From Pseudomonas sp. (GTDB taxonomy: Bacteria > Pseudomonadota > Gammaproteobacteria > Pseudomonadales > Pseudomonadaceae): DNA of 64,000 nucleotides. The notes beneath the pieces were generated by a model. That model had not been told where the DNA came from and did no database searches. It saw nothing but the letters and a program-made list of their open reading frames with translations. A program made the translations under genes and the position numbers. The stretch lies in assembly GCF_002796985.1 (NCBI RefSeq), contig NZ_PEKX01000007.1, forward strand, positions 310,001-374,000, in the 5' to 3' direction. Shown piece by piece: positions 23,852-32,402 of this stretch. How positions within the stretch are numbered: position 1 is the stretch's first letter; the number at the start of each line of letters is the position of its first letter.

Positions 23852-24571
23852 TTACAGGTACTGGCGTTCGGTGTTGTGGAAGCCGCGGCCGTTCTCCGCG
23901 CGGGAAGTGCGGCAGAGCACGCTGATGCCGTCGGACGCGACCTGCTGCCAGGTCAGGCCGATGGGCTTGGGCGCGTACTGCGGGTTCGGGTCCAGCGGGT
24001 GCTGCAGGGCGGTGAGCACGACGAGGGTGTCCATCGGTGCGTAGAGCTCGACGTAGTCGCCGGCCTTGGAGTTGCCCTGGGCGAAGCGCAGGCAGCCGTC
24101 GGCGTCGACGTCCACGCGGCTGAACAGGTTCAGGCACATCAGCAGGTCCTGCAGGCGCATGTCCCACTTGCCCATTTCCACCAGCAGGTTGTCCACGCCG
24201 TTGCGGTGGAAGCCGTTGCGCAGTTCCTGGTAGCGGCCCGCGCCGTATTTCTCCTGCACCTCGGCGGCGTTCAGCACGCCGCCTAAGCTGTCGTGCCAGC
24301 CGCAGCTGTCGGCGCTGATGGCGGCCAGCACGCGGCCCATGTCCGAGTACAGGCAGTGGCCGGCGGTGAGGCGCGCGGTGTGCTGGCACTTGAGGCTGTC
24401 AGGCAGGTTCAGCCGCTCGCTTTTCTCGGCGGCGTTGAACAGCAGCACGCTGGCGTTGCCGCCGCCTTCCAGGTCGGTCAGGCGCAGCACCTGGCCGCGC
24501 TTGAGGATGAAGGAGGTGTGGCCGCCACCGGGGACGGTTTCCTCAAAGAGGGTGGTGCGCAGTTCGTTCAT
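23852..24571 (-). CDS. cgdA: DUF1989 protein, carboxyguanidine deiminase subunit CgdA-like (urea carboxylase-associated protein 1)
   Basis: A 239-residue paralogue of the next gene, starting MNELRTTLFEETVPGGGHTS. Shared family motifs are LRLTDLEGGGNASVLLFNAA, AAISADSCGWHDSLGGVLN and a Cys/Asn-rich C-terminal half (MCLNLFSRVDVDADG). With CgdB it should deiminate carboxyguanidine to allophanate in the cytoplasm. The two genes are 11 bp apart. The transporter ATPase gene precedes it by 10 bp, so the whole set is one operon. Confidence 0.85.
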   Translation of the reverse strand: MNELRTTLFEETVPGGGHTSFILKRGQVLRLTDLEGGGNASVLLFNAAEKSERLNLPDSLKCQHTARLTAGHCLYSDMGRVLAAISADSCGWHDSLGGVLNAAEVQEKYGAGRYQELRNGFHRNGVDNLLVEMGKWDMRLQDLLMCLNLFSRVDVDADGCLRFAQGNSKAGDYVELYAPMDTLVVLTALQHPLDPNPQYAPKPIGLTWQQVASDGISVLCRTSRAENGRGFHNTERQYL

Positions 24572-24581
24572 GGCGGGCTCC

Positions 24582-25388
24582 TTAGTAGGCCGGCGTGATC
24601 GCGGGCTCGGCGGCGGGTTGCAGGCGCGCGGCGAGCGTTGCCGGCAGGGCGGCGCGGGCAGCCCGGCGGTCGGTGTTGAGCGGGATGTCGTAGGTGATGC
24701 GGGCGCCGTAGGCGCTGGGCGCCTGCGGGTCGTGGCGGACCTTGTCGAAGACCAGCAGGCGGGTGCCCAGGCTGAAGCCCTCGGCGAGGTCGTGGGTGAC
24801 CATGAACACGGTGAGCCGGGTTTCCTGCCACAGCTCCAGCAGCAGGGCGTGCATGTCCTTGCGGATACCCGGGTCCAGCGCGCCGAAGGGTTCGTCGAGC
24901 AGCAGCACGCGCGGCTTCATCACCAGCGCCTGGGCGATCGCCAGGCGTTGCTGCATGCCGCCGGAGAGGGCGCTCGGATACTGCTGCAACGCATGGCCGA
25001 GGCCGACGCGCTGGAGCAATTCGGCAGCCTGTTCGCGCGCCTCGCGCTTGGCCGCGCCGAATAGCCGGCCGAGCAGCGGCGAGCGCGGTAGTTCCAGGCC
25101 GAGGGCGACGTTGTCGAGCACGGACAGGTGCGGGAACACCGAGTAGCGCTGGAACACCACGCCACGGCTCGGGTCGGGTTCGCCCACCAGTGGCCGGCCT
25201 TCGAGCAGCAGCTCGCCACGGCTGGGACGTTCCTGGCCGAGCAGCAGGCGCAGGAAGGTGGACTTGCCGCAGCCGGAGGCGCCGACCAGGGTGCAGAACT
25301 CGCCTTCCTGCACTTCGAGGTTCAGGCGTTCGAGTACCACGTTGCCGTCATATTCCTGCCAGACGTTCTTCACCTGGATGAAGCTCAT
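24582..25388 (-). CDS. ABC transporter ATPase for guanidine uptake
   Basis: A 268-residue ATPase of the nitrate/sulfonate (SsuB/TauB-like) class: Walker A GASGCGKST (about 37-45), signature LSGGMQQRLA, Walker B VLLLDEPFGALD and the H-loop VTHDLAEG. The ATG at 25388 overlaps the permease stop by 4 bp. Context in the guanidine operon indicates that it energises uptake of guanidine or a related nitrogen source, though older annotations call such systems urea transporters. Confidence 0.9.
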   Translation of the reverse strand: MSFIQVKNVWQEYDGNVVLERLNLEVQEGEFCTLVGASGCGKSTFLRLLLGQERPSRGELLLEGRPLVGEPDPSRGVVFQRYSVFPHLSVLDNVALGLELPRSPLLGRLFGAAKREAREQAAELLQRVGLGHALQQYPSALSGGMQQRLAIAQALVMKPRVLLLDEPFGALDPGIRKDMHALLLELWQETRLTVFMVTHDLAEGFSLGTRLLVFDKVRHDPQAPSAYGARITYDIPLNTDRRAARAALPATLAARLQPAAEPAITPAY

Positions 25389-26200
25389 GCCTTGGCTCCT
25401 TCGTACCAGGGGAAGGCGCGCCGGGTGAGCGCGCGCAACGCCCAGTCCATCAGCCAGGCCAGTGCGGTGATCCACACCACGTAGGGCAGGATCACGTCCA
25501 TGGCCAGGTAACGGCGCACCAGGAAGATGCGGTAGCCCAGGCCGTCGGTGGAGGCGATGGCCTCGGCGGCGATGAGGAACAGCCAGGCCGAGCCGAGCAT
25601 CAGGCGCAGGGAGATCAGCAGGCGGGGCATCAGTTGCGGCAGCACCACGCGCAGGATCAGCGTCCAGGTGCTGGCGCCCAGGGTCTGCGCCTTGATCAGC
25701 AGTTCGCGGGGGATTTCCCGGGCGCGCTGTTCGATGTCGCGGGCGATGCAGGGGGCGACGCCGATGACGATCAGCACCACCTTGGACAGCTCGCCGAGAC
25801 CGAAGACGATAAACAGCACCGGCAGGATCGCCAGTGGCGGAATCATCGACAGCACGGTGAGCAGCGGCGACAGCGGGGCACCGAACAGCGGCACGCTGCC
25901 GGCGGCGATGCCCAGCACCAGGCCGAGCAGGGCGGCGATGGAGAGGCCCATTGCCAGGCGTTGCAGGCTGGCGCCGGTGTCCCTCCAGAACAGCACTTCG
26001 CCGGTGCGCTTGTCTTCGCTGAAGGCCAGGCGGTTCACCGCGTCGGCCATCTGCACGGCGCTGGGCAGCAGCTTGTCATTGGGGTTCTCCGCCAGCCGCG
26101 ATGTGGAGCCTGCGAAATAGGCGAACAGCAGCAGGGCGAAGGGCAGCAGTACCAGGAACAGGCGGCTGCTGCGGTCGGGGGTTCGGTTGATCAGGCGCAT
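25385..26200 (-). CDS. ABC transporter permease for guanidine uptake
   Basis: A 271-residue inner-membrane permease of the BPD_transp_1 class with about six transmembrane helices (first at residues about 17-33). The EAA-like loop EIPRELLIKAQTLGASTWTLI contacts the ATPase. The unusual periplasmic segment at residues about 35-75 (LLPSAVQMADAVNRLAFSED) is typical of NitT/TauT relatives. It is translationally coupled to the ATPase gene (4-bp overlap). Confidence 0.88.
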   Translation of the reverse strand: MRLINRTPDRSSRLFLVLLPFALLLFAYFAGSTSRLAENPNDKLLPSAVQMADAVNRLAFSEDKRTGEVLFWRDTGASLQRLAMGLSIAALLGLVLGIAAGSVPLFGAPLSPLLTVLSMIPPLAILPVLFIVFGLGELSKVVLIVIGVAPCIARDIEQRAREIPRELLIKAQTLGASTWTLILRVVLPQLMPRLLISLRLMLGSAWLFLIAAEAIASTDGLGYRIFLVRRYLAMDVILPYVVWITALAWLMDWALRALTRRAFPWYEGAKA

Positions 26201-26231
26201 GGGTCGTACCTGTGGATTTCTGTGTGAAGCG

Positions 26232-26387
26232 CCCTCTCCCTAACCCTCTCCATTCGGAGCGGGGCGCGCAGCCAGGGTGGGGAGAGGGGCTCTTGTAGGA
26301 GCGAGGGGGACGCCCAGTTCTTGCTCGCGAACAGAGTTCCGCCTGGCACTCAGGTGCCATGCGGTTCGCGAGCAAGCTCGCTCCTAC
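26232..26387. repeat. CCCTCTCCC repeat and REP doublet between binding-protein and permease genes
   Basis: A degenerate CCCTCTCCC dyad occupies 26232-26289. It is followed by a REP with an enlarged loop (GTAGGAGCGAGGGGGACGCC to TTGCTCGCGAAC, 26295-26332) and a normal inverted REP (26364-26387). The doublet lies within the operon and may uncouple the highly expressed binding protein from the permease by stabilising the 5' segment of mRNA. Confidence 0.85.
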
Positions 26388-26403
26388 GAAAGGCCCAAGA
26401 GCC

Positions 26404-27468
26404 TCAGAGCTTCCCGTCAGCCGCCATCTGCACGTAGGTTGGGTCGAAGCGCAGCTTGAGGTTCTGCACATCGCCGGTGGTGTGGCCGGCCGCGAAACTC
26501 ATGCCGACCGCTTCGGCGCTTTTCGCGCCCTCGCCCAGCAGGCCGTGGGCGAAGGAGAAGGCCGCGACTTTGTCCATGGTCGCCGGCAGTTTCGGGCTGG
26601 TGGCGAAGGCCAGCGCTTCTTTCGGCGTGGCAAACAGCCTGGTGGTGGCGAGCTGGCTCTGGTAGCCGGCGAGGTCGGTGCCCGAGGCCTTGGCCATGTG
26701 CTCCAGCGCGGCACGGGTTTCGGCGCTGTCGCCCTGCATCAGCGCGACAGTCTCGAACCAGGCTCCGACCAGCGCCTTGCCCAGCGCGGGGTTGTCCTTC
26801 AGGACGGCGCTGTTGACCACCATCATGTCCATGATCTCGCCGGGGACCTGGCTGGAGTTGAACACCTCGGTGGTGCCCGGCTTGGCGCGCGCCTCGGCGA
26901 GCATCGGGTTCCAGGTGGTCACGGCCTGCACGTCGTCGGTATTGAAGGCGGCGGCGATGTCGGCGTCGGAGGTGTTCACCGTGGTCACGTCCTTCTCGCT
27001 GAGACGGGCGTTTTCCAGGGCGCGGGCGAGCAGGTAGTGGGAGACGGACAGCTCCACCAGGTTGACGTTCATGCCCTTGAGGTCGGCCGGGGTCTTGCCT
27101 TCGCCCTTGACGACGATGCCGTCATTGCCGTTGGAGAAGTCGCTGACGATCAGCGCGGTGGAGTCGACGCCGCCGGCGGCGGGGATGGTCAGGGCGTCCA
27201 TGTTGGTCATGGTGCAGCCGTCGAACTGGCCGGCGGTGTACTGGTTGATCGACTCGATGTAGTCGTTGAGCTGGGTGACCTTGATCTCGATGCCGTACTT
27301 CTTCGCCCACTTGTCGACGATGCCGTGGCTGGCCGCGTACTCCCAGGGCATCCAGCCGGCGTAGAGGGTCCAGCAGAGGTTGAAGCTGTTCTTCGCGGCG
27401 GCGGAAGCGGAGAGACTGAAGGCCGCGAGGCCGGCGGCGAACAGGGCGGTCAGAAGGGGCTTGTGCAT
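26404..27468 (-). CDS. Periplasmic substrate-binding protein for guanidine uptake
   Basis: A 354-residue NMT1/TauA-type binding protein. Signal peptide MHKPLLTALFAAGLAAFSLS with cleavage near ASA-AA, then NSFNLCWTLYAGWMPWEYAA, IEIKVTQLNDYIESINQYTAGQFDGCTM and IVSDFSNGNDGIVVKG. An aromatic, acidic pocket (WTLYAGWMPWEY) would suit a planar cation such as guanidinium, though this is inference. It is the first gene after the riboswitch, with GGAG 8 nt before the ATG. Confidence 0.88.
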   Translation of the reverse strand: MHKPLLTALFAAGLAAFSLSASAAAKNSFNLCWTLYAGWMPWEYAASHGIVDKWAKKYGIEIKVTQLNDYIESINQYTAGQFDGCTMTNMDALTIPAAGGVDSTALIVSDFSNGNDGIVVKGEGKTPADLKGMNVNLVELSVSHYLLARALENARLSEKDVTTVNTSDADIAAAFNTDDVQAVTTWNPMLAEARAKPGTTEVFNSSQVPGEIMDMMVVNSAVLKDNPALGKALVGAWFETVALMQGDSAETRAALEHMAKASGTDLAGYQSQLATTRLFATPKEALAFATSPKLPATMDKVAAFSFAHGLLGEGAKSAEAVGMSFAAGHTTGDVQNLKLRFDPTYVQMAADGKL

Positions 27469-27520
27469 GGAGCATCTCCAGTCGATTGGCGGGCAGGCAG
27501 GAGTCGGGCGGCACTTGTCG

Positions 27521-27620
27521 CTCTCGTCTCCCGGGCTTTTGTCCCGCCGTGTAACCTCGCTGGAGGTCGATGACTCTCGGACCAGTCACTCGCTGCGCGA
27601 GCCGGAACCCTAGTCATCCA
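27521..27620 (-). ncRNA. Guanidine-I riboswitch (ykkC class)
   Basis: On the minus strand the leader of the operon carries the highly conserved ykkC aptamer landmarks in order: ACTAGGGTTCCG (about 27606-27617), ACTGGTCCGAGAGT (about 27573-27586), then ACACGGCGGGACAAAAGCCC ending in GGGAGA (about 27525-27552). The 3' end lies about 53 nt before the binding-protein start codon. Riboswitches of this class bind guanidine and turn on guanidine transport and degradation genes. Nothing in the short expression platform forms a clear terminator with a T-run, so control may be translational. Its presence is what re-assigns the downstream urea-carboxylase operon to guanidine. Confidence 0.95.
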
Positions 27621-27680
27621 TTGTCAGATTGTGGTGCCGCTGTCCGAATGGTTCGGATCGTTCCTGCACAGCGGGAACAA

Positions 27681-27696
27681 AGCGAGCGGCGTGCCA
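27681..27696 (-). promoter_or_regulatory. Sigma-54-type promoter for the guanidine operon
   Basis: On the minus strand TGGCACGCCGCTCGCT matches the -24/-12 consensus TGGCAC-N5-TTGCT with one mismatch. It points into the riboswitch leader, with an expected start about 50 nt upstream of the aptamer. Nitrogen control by RpoN/NtrC would suit guanidine as a nitrogen source. No clear NtrC site was identified upstream. Confidence 0.6.
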
Positions 27697-27891
27697 AGTT
27701 GGCGAAAGTGCCGGGGCAGAAGGGCTGCGGCGAATCGGGGCGGATTTTTCGCTGCAACGGAGGGCGGGGGCCCGCCCTCAAATGAGGCGCGCCGCCGCAT
27801 CCTGGTGCGCGGGGCCAGTCGAAAGGCAGGAGCGTGCCGGGCGTGCCGGGCGGCAGACTGCAGCGACCTTCACCTTGAGGAATCCATCGCC

Positions 27892-28149
27892 ATGTCCGAG
27901 TTGCTGAGCTTTGCCAAGGGTGCGTTGACCATGTTCTGGGTCGCCGCCGTACTCAACCTGATCTATCCCTTCGGCGAGCTGCATCGCCCGCTGCTGTGGC
28001 TCTCCGCGATCCTGCTGGTGGTGCATGTGGGCGAGGTGCTGTTGCTGGCGCGCCGTCGCTCCTGGCTGGAGCAGGTGCAGGTGTTGCTGTTCGGCGTGCT
28101 GCATCTGCAGAGCCGGAAGGTGCGCCGGCTGGCCACTGTAAACGGCTGA
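27892..28149 (+). CDS. DUF1145 small membrane protein
   Basis: An 85-residue protein starting MSELLSFAKGALTMFW, with two transmembrane helices (about 10-27 and 34-53) separated by NLIYPFGELHRP and a basic C-terminus. A GAGG site lies about 12 nt upstream. It resembles the DUF1145 proteins common in Pseudomonas. No function is known. It is divergent from the guanidine operon. Confidence 0.75.
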   Translation: MSELLSFAKGALTMFWVAAVLNLIYPFGELHRPLLWLSAILLVVHVGEVLLLARRRSWLEQVQVLLFGVLHLQSRKVRRLATVNG

Positions 28150-28272
28150 TTTACCCAAGCTTTACCTTGGCGCGTGGCACCGTCTTCTGACGGATATGTC
28201 TGATCCTGTGAGACCGGAAGAATGTACGCCCCGCATCCCGGCGGGGCGGCCGGCTCGCCTGATGGAGGCGCC

Positions 28273-28437
28273 ATGCGTCGTTTCTTCGCTGCTGTACTGA
28301 TGATCCTTCCGCTGACCGGCTGCGTGGTCTACGAGCATGACCACGATCGCGGTGGCTGGCGCGACCGGCCGCACTACTACCGCCCGGCGCCGCCGCCGGC
28401 TTACTACGGTGGCCCGTACCAGGGCTGGCACCGTTGA
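28273..28437 (+). CDS. Small lipoprotein
   Basis: A 54-residue protein from the ATG at 28273 (GATGGAGG 4 nt upstream). MRRFFAAVLMILPLTGC is a lipoprotein signal peptide with lipobox LTGC (Cys17). The short mature part is His/Tyr/Pro-rich (EHDHDRGGWRDRPHYY, PPPAYYGGPYQG), suggesting a flexible, possibly metal-binding envelope lipoprotein. No family is recognised. Confidence 0.7.
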   Translation: MRRFFAAVLMILPLTGCVVYEHDHDRGGWRDRPHYYRPAPPPAYYGGPYQGWHR

Positions 28438-28444
28438 GGGGTGG

Positions 28445-28482
28445 TCCTGATGGGTATCGCTGCGCTCCACGCCATCCTACGA
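28445..28482. repeat. Dispersed repeat (GATGGGTATCGCTGCGCTCCACGCC)
   Basis: The string from GATGGGTATCGCTGCG to CCATCCTACGAAA is found again at 34959-34993, where it faces an inverted partial copy at 34920-34935. It is a dispersed extragenic repeat distinct from the GTAGGAGCG-type REP. Confidence 0.7.
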
Positions 28483-28489
28483 AAAGCGC

Positions 28490-29401
28490 TTATGACGCGG
28501 TGTTGAACGCCGCGTCTTCTTCCAGCAACAACTCGACGAACTGGCTGGCCGCAGGCGAGAGGCTGCGGCTGGCATGGCGCACCAGGGCGTAGGCGGAGCC
28601 GCGCCCCGAGACATCGCTGCCATTGGGCCAGGGCAGCACCGCCAGTCGCCCGGCCTGCACATCCGCAGCCACCACATCCCAGGTGGCGAGGCAGAGCACG
28701 TCGCTGCTTTTCACCAGTTCCTTGAGCATCAGCACGTCATCGCATTGCACGCTCAACGGCTGCTCGCGGCCGAGGGTACGCACCATGCCCTCATGGGCGT
28801 CACGCGGCAGGCGCGGGCCGGCCAGCGGGTAGTCGAGCACGCGCTCCACCGATGCTCTGGTGCCCACCAGTGGATGCCCCGGCCGGCAGAACAGCACGCC
28901 CCGGTGCACCCGCAGCGGCAGGATGTCGAGGCGGCTGTCGCCTTCCAGTTCCCGGTAGTCGGCGATGAACAGCTCCAGCTCGTCGTCCAGCAGGCGCTGG
29001 TGCAGCTCGCTCCAGTTCTCGATGGACAGCAGGACCGTCACCTTGGGGTGCGCCCTGCTGTAGCGCGCGAGCGCCTGCGGCATCAGCCGTGCGCCGGGGA
29101 AGGGGCCGGCGCCCAGACGCAGTTCGCCGGTTTCCAGGTCGGCCAGTTGCAGCACCGCGTTCTTCAGCGCGCGGTCGCCGGCCAGCAGGCGGCGCGCGTG
29201 TTCCAGCACCAGCCGGCCGTGGGCGGTAAGGGTGATGCCGCGCGGGTTGCGGTCCACCAGTTGGCAGCTCAACTGGCCTTCCAGCGCCTGGATGCTCCGC
29301 GACAGGGCGGGTTGACTAAGATTCACCGCATCGGCGGCACGGGCGAAGTGGCCGTGCTCGGCGAGTGCGACGAAGTGGCGTAGCTGGCGGAGATCGCTCA
29401 T
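28490..29401 (-). CDS. sdsB1: LysR-type regulator next to the alkyl sulfatase (SdsB1-like)
   Basis: A 303-residue LysR protein starting MSDLRQLRHFVALAEHGHFA. The N-terminal winged helix-turn-helix contains AADAVNLSQPALSRSIQALE. The effector domain follows from residue about 90 (ELRLGAGPFPGARLMPQAL). It is divergent from the alkyl sulfatase gene, 97 bp away, the same arrangement as sdsB1-sdsA1 in P. aeruginosa, where the regulator activates the sulfatase in the presence of SDS. The longer frame to 29713 runs into the sulfatase gene and is spurious. Confidence 0.85.
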   Translation of the reverse strand: MSDLRQLRHFVALAEHGHFARAADAVNLSQPALSRSIQALEGQLSCQLVDRNPRGITLTAHGRLVLEHARRLLAGDRALKNAVLQLADLETGELRLGAGPFPGARLMPQALARYSRAHPKVTVLLSIENWSELHQRLLDDELELFIADYRELEGDSRLDILPLRVHRGVLFCRPGHPLVGTRASVERVLDYPLAGPRLPRDAHEGMVRTLGREQPLSVQCDDVLMLKELVKSSDVLCLATWDVVAADVQAGRLAVLPWPNGSDVSGRGSAYALVRHASRSLSPAASQFVELLLEEDAAFNTAS

Positions 29402-29498
29402 GCGCTTCCTGCATTGATTGTGAATTTGGAATGCATTGGAATTATTAGCGCGACGGCCGGCATAGTGCGAGCACAACAACAAATACCGGAGCCCTCCG

Positions 29499-31472
29499 AT
29501 GTCCCGTCTTTCTGCAGCCGTGCTGGTCGCCAGCCTCTGCCCCGGCCTGCTGGTCGCCGCCGAACAGCCCAAGCCCCCGACTTCCTTCACCCAGGCCGCG
29601 CAGGAGCAGGTGCGCCAGTCGCTGCCGTTCAGTGACCGTGCCGATTTCGACCGGGTGGAGAAAGGCCTGGTCAAGCGCCCCGAGAACCTGGTGATCAAGA
29701 ACGAGGACGGCACGGTCGCCTGGCAACTGGGTGGCTACGACTTCCTCAAGGCCGCCAGGGACGTCGCCAGCGTCAACCCGAGCCTGATGCGCCAGGCCCA
29801 GCTGAACCTCAGCTACGGCCTGTTCAAGGTCACCGACGGCATCTACCAGGTGCGCGGTTTCGACCTCGCCAATACCACCTTCATCGAAGGCAAGACCGGC
29901 TGGATCGTCATCGACACCCTGACCACCCCGGCGACTTCCAGGGCCGCCTACGCCCTGGTGAGCCAGGAGCTGGGGCAGAAGCCGATCCGCGCGATCATCT
30001 ACAGCCATGCCCACATCGACCACTTCGGCGGCGTGAAGGGCCTGGTCAGCCAGGAGCAGGTGGACAAGGGCGAGGTGCAGATCATCGCGCCCAAGGGCTT
30101 CATGGAAGCGGCGATCAAGGAGAACGTGCTGGCCGGCAACGCCATGCTGCGCCGTGCCACCTACCAGTACGGCACCATGCTGCCGCAGGGCCCGGAAGGC
30201 CACGTCGACATGGCCATCGGCAAGGCCGTCGCCAAGGGCCCGATGAGCATCATCGCGCCGACCAAGACCGTCGATGGCTCGCTGGTGGAGATGGAGATCG
30301 ACGGCGTGCCTGTGACCTTCCAGAACACCCCGGGCACCGAATCGCCGGCGGAGATGAACGTCTGGCTGCCGCAGCAGAAGGCGCTGCTGATGGCCGAGAA
30401 CGTCACCGCCACCCTGCACAACCTCTACACCCTGCGCGGCGCCGAGACCCGCGACCCGCTGGGCTGGAGCAAGTACATCAACGAGGCGCTGCATCGCTTC
30501 GGCGACAAGGCCGAGGTGATGTTCGCCGTGCACAACTGGCCGCGCTGGGGGCACGAGGACATCGTCCGCACCCTGGAGAAGCAGCGCGACATGTACGGCT
30601 ACCTGAACGACCAGACCCTGCACCTGGCCAACAACGGGGTGACCATCAACCAGATCCACGAGCGCCTGAAAGTGCCGCCGGAGCTGGCCAACGAGTGGTT
30701 CAACCGTGGCTACCACGGCAGCGTCAGCCACAACGTGCGCGCCGTGGTGAACAAGTACCTGGGCTACTACGACAGCAACCCCGCGACCCTGAACCCGCTG
30801 GCGCCGGAGGACTCGGCGGTGAAGTACGTCGAGTTCATGGGCGGCGCCGATCACCTGCTGCAGATGGCCAAGGCGTCCTTCGACAAGGGCGAGTACCGCT
30901 GGGTGGTGGAGGTGGTCAACAAGCTGGTCTTCGCCGACCCGACCAACCAGGCGGCGCGCAGCCTGCAGGCAGATGCCCTGGAGCAGCTCGGCTACCAGGC
31001 GGAAAACGCCGGCTGGCGCAACAGCTACCTGACCGCCGCACAGGAACTGCGCAATGGCGTGCCGCGTGACATGCCGACCATGAAATCGGGCAGTCCCGAC
31101 GCGCTGGCGGCGATGGACACCGGCCTGCTGTTCGATTACCTCGGCGTGCGCCTGAATGCCGAGAAGGCCGAGGGCGAGGACTTCGCCATCAACCTGGTGC
31201 TGCCGGACAAGAACGAGAAATACCTGCTGGAGCTGAAGAACTCGCACCTGAACAACATCAAGGGTGTGCAGAACGAAAACGCCGGGCAGACCGTGACCAT
31301 CGACCGCGCCGACCTCAATCGCCTGATGCTCAAGGAAGTCTCGCCGGTGCGCCTGGTGTTCGAGGGCAAGCTCAAGAGCTCGGGCAACCCGCTGCTGCTG
31401 GCCAAGCTGTTCGGCATGCTGGAAGACTTCAACTTCTGGTTCGACGTCGTCACCCCGCCGCAAAAGAGCTGA
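29499..31472 (+). CDS. sdsA1: Secreted linear alkylsulfatase SdsA1
   Basis: A 657-residue class III sulfatase. A signal peptide (MSRLSAAVLVASLCPGLLVA) precedes a metallo-beta-lactamase domain with the zinc motif HAHIDH (170-175), the acidic ligand region GTESPAEMNVW and a later metal-binding His (VMFAVHNWPRWGH). A dimerisation region (about 400-530; HNVRAVVNKYLGYYD) and a C-terminal SCP-2-like domain that binds the alkyl chain follow. It hydrolyses dodecyl sulfate to the alcohol and sulfate, giving resistance to SDS and its use as a carbon source. The length and motifs match P. aeruginosa SdsA1. Confidence 0.93.
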   Translation: MSRLSAAVLVASLCPGLLVAAEQPKPPTSFTQAAQEQVRQSLPFSDRADFDRVEKGLVKRPENLVIKNEDGTVAWQLGGYDFLKAARDVASVNPSLMRQAQLNLSYGLFKVTDGIYQVRGFDLANTTFIEGKTGWIVIDTLTTPATSRAAYALVSQELGQKPIRAIIYSHAHIDHFGGVKGLVSQEQVDKGEVQIIAPKGFMEAAIKENVLAGNAMLRRATYQYGTMLPQGPEGHVDMAIGKAVAKGPMSIIAPTKTVDGSLVEMEIDGVPVTFQNTPGTESPAEMNVWLPQQKALLMAENVTATLHNLYTLRGAETRDPLGWSKYINEALHRFGDKAEVMFAVHNWPRWGHEDIVRTLEKQRDMYGYLNDQTLHLANNGVTINQIHERLKVPPELANEWFNRGYHGSVSHNVRAVVNKYLGYYDSNPATLNPLAPEDSAVKYVEFMGGADHLLQMAKASFDKGEYRWVVEVVNKLVFADPTNQAARSLQADALEQLGYQAENAGWRNSYLTAAQELRNGVPRDMPTMKSGSPDALAAMDTGLLFDYLGVRLNAEKAEGEDFAINLVLPDKNEKYLLELKNSHLNNIKGVQNENAGQTVTIDRADLNRLMLKEVSPVRLVFEGKLKSSGNPLLLAKLFGMLEDFNFWFDVVTPPQKS

Positions 31473-31580
31473 TTCTTTCCCCATCTACGCGGCCGGCTCC
31501 CCGCCAGGCCGCGTCTCCTCTGGATGGCACAATGCAGTGATTGCATTGTGCCATTGTTTTTTCCGCGGCCAGTCTGCACC

Positions 31581-32342
31581 ATGCAACCCCTGCGCCCGCA
31601 GCTGGTTGCCGGCGCTCGCAGTCGAGTAGTCGTGATCGTGTTCAGCCGTTGTTGCAGGGTGTTGCGCCGTTGCTGGCCGGGGTCGTTGGCCCTGGTGCTG
31701 GTGACTTCGCTCGGCGTCCTGGCGGGGGCGCAGCAGGCCGAGTGGGATTTCAAGCTGATCGGTCAACAGTCCGCACGGCTCTATGGCCCGCTGGGCGAAG
31801 GCCAGGTGCGCATCGACGCCTGGCAAAAGCTGCTCGTGCAGCAGTCCACGGCGAGCGAGCGCGACCAGTTGCAGGCGATCAATCGTTTCTTCAACGACCA
31901 GTTGCGCTTCACCGATGACCTCAGCCTCTGGCGCGAAGTGGACTACTGGGCCACGCCGGTGGAGGCGTTGCACCAGGGAGCGGGTGATTGCGAGGACTTC
32001 GCCGTCGCCAAGTACATCAGCCTGCGACATCTGGGCGTGCCGGCGCAGAAGCTGCGCATTACCTACGTCAAGGCGTTGCGCCTGAACCAGGCGCATATGG
32101 TCCTCACGTATTACCCACGGCCCGACGCCGTGCCGCTGGTGCTGGACAACCTGATCGGCAGCATCCTGCCGGCCAGCCAGCGCAATGATTTGCAGCCGGT
32201 CTACGCGTTCAACGGCGAGGGCCTGTGGCTTGCCGGCAATGGCGCTGGCGGTGGCAAGCAGGTGGGCGACAGCAAGCGGCTGTCACGCTGGCAGGATCTG
32301 TTGAAGAAGATGAAGGCCGAAGGCTTTCCCTTGAATGAATAG
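31581..32342 (+). CDS. lapG: Periplasmic cysteine protease LapG
   Basis: A 253-residue transglutaminase-like cysteine protease with an N-terminal hydrophobic export signal (SLALVLVTSLGVLAGA). The catalytic triad is visible: Cys137 in GAGDCEDFAV, His172 in NQAHMVL and Asp189 in VLDNL, with acidic calcium-ligand residues near residues 134-139. LapG cleaves the N-terminal di-alanine site of LapA to release cells from a biofilm, and is held inactive by LapD when cyclic di-GMP is high. A suitable TAAG site is present in the adhesin at 35521-46812. It is followed by lapD with a 60-bp gap. Confidence 0.93.
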   Translation: MQPLRPQLVAGARSRVVVIVFSRCCRVLRRCWPGSLALVLVTSLGVLAGAQQAEWDFKLIGQQSARLYGPLGEGQVRIDAWQKLLVQQSTASERDQLQAINRFFNDQLRFTDDLSLWREVDYWATPVEALHQGAGDCEDFAVAKYISLRHLGVPAQKLRITYVKALRLNQAHMVLTYYPRPDAVPLVLDNLIGSILPASQRNDLQPVYAFNGEGLWLAGNGAGGGKQVGDSKRLSRWQDLLKKMKAEGFPLNE

Positions 32343-32402
32343 CTACAGAACGAAAAGCTGAACCGACTCGAATAGCTCCCGCGGGGGGAGCCTGGAGACA
32401 CG

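Noticed and set aside
27760..27782. GC-rich dyad GGGCGGGGGCCCGCCCT as a terminator
   Set aside because: Symmetric but not followed by a T-run on either strand and not placed after a gene.
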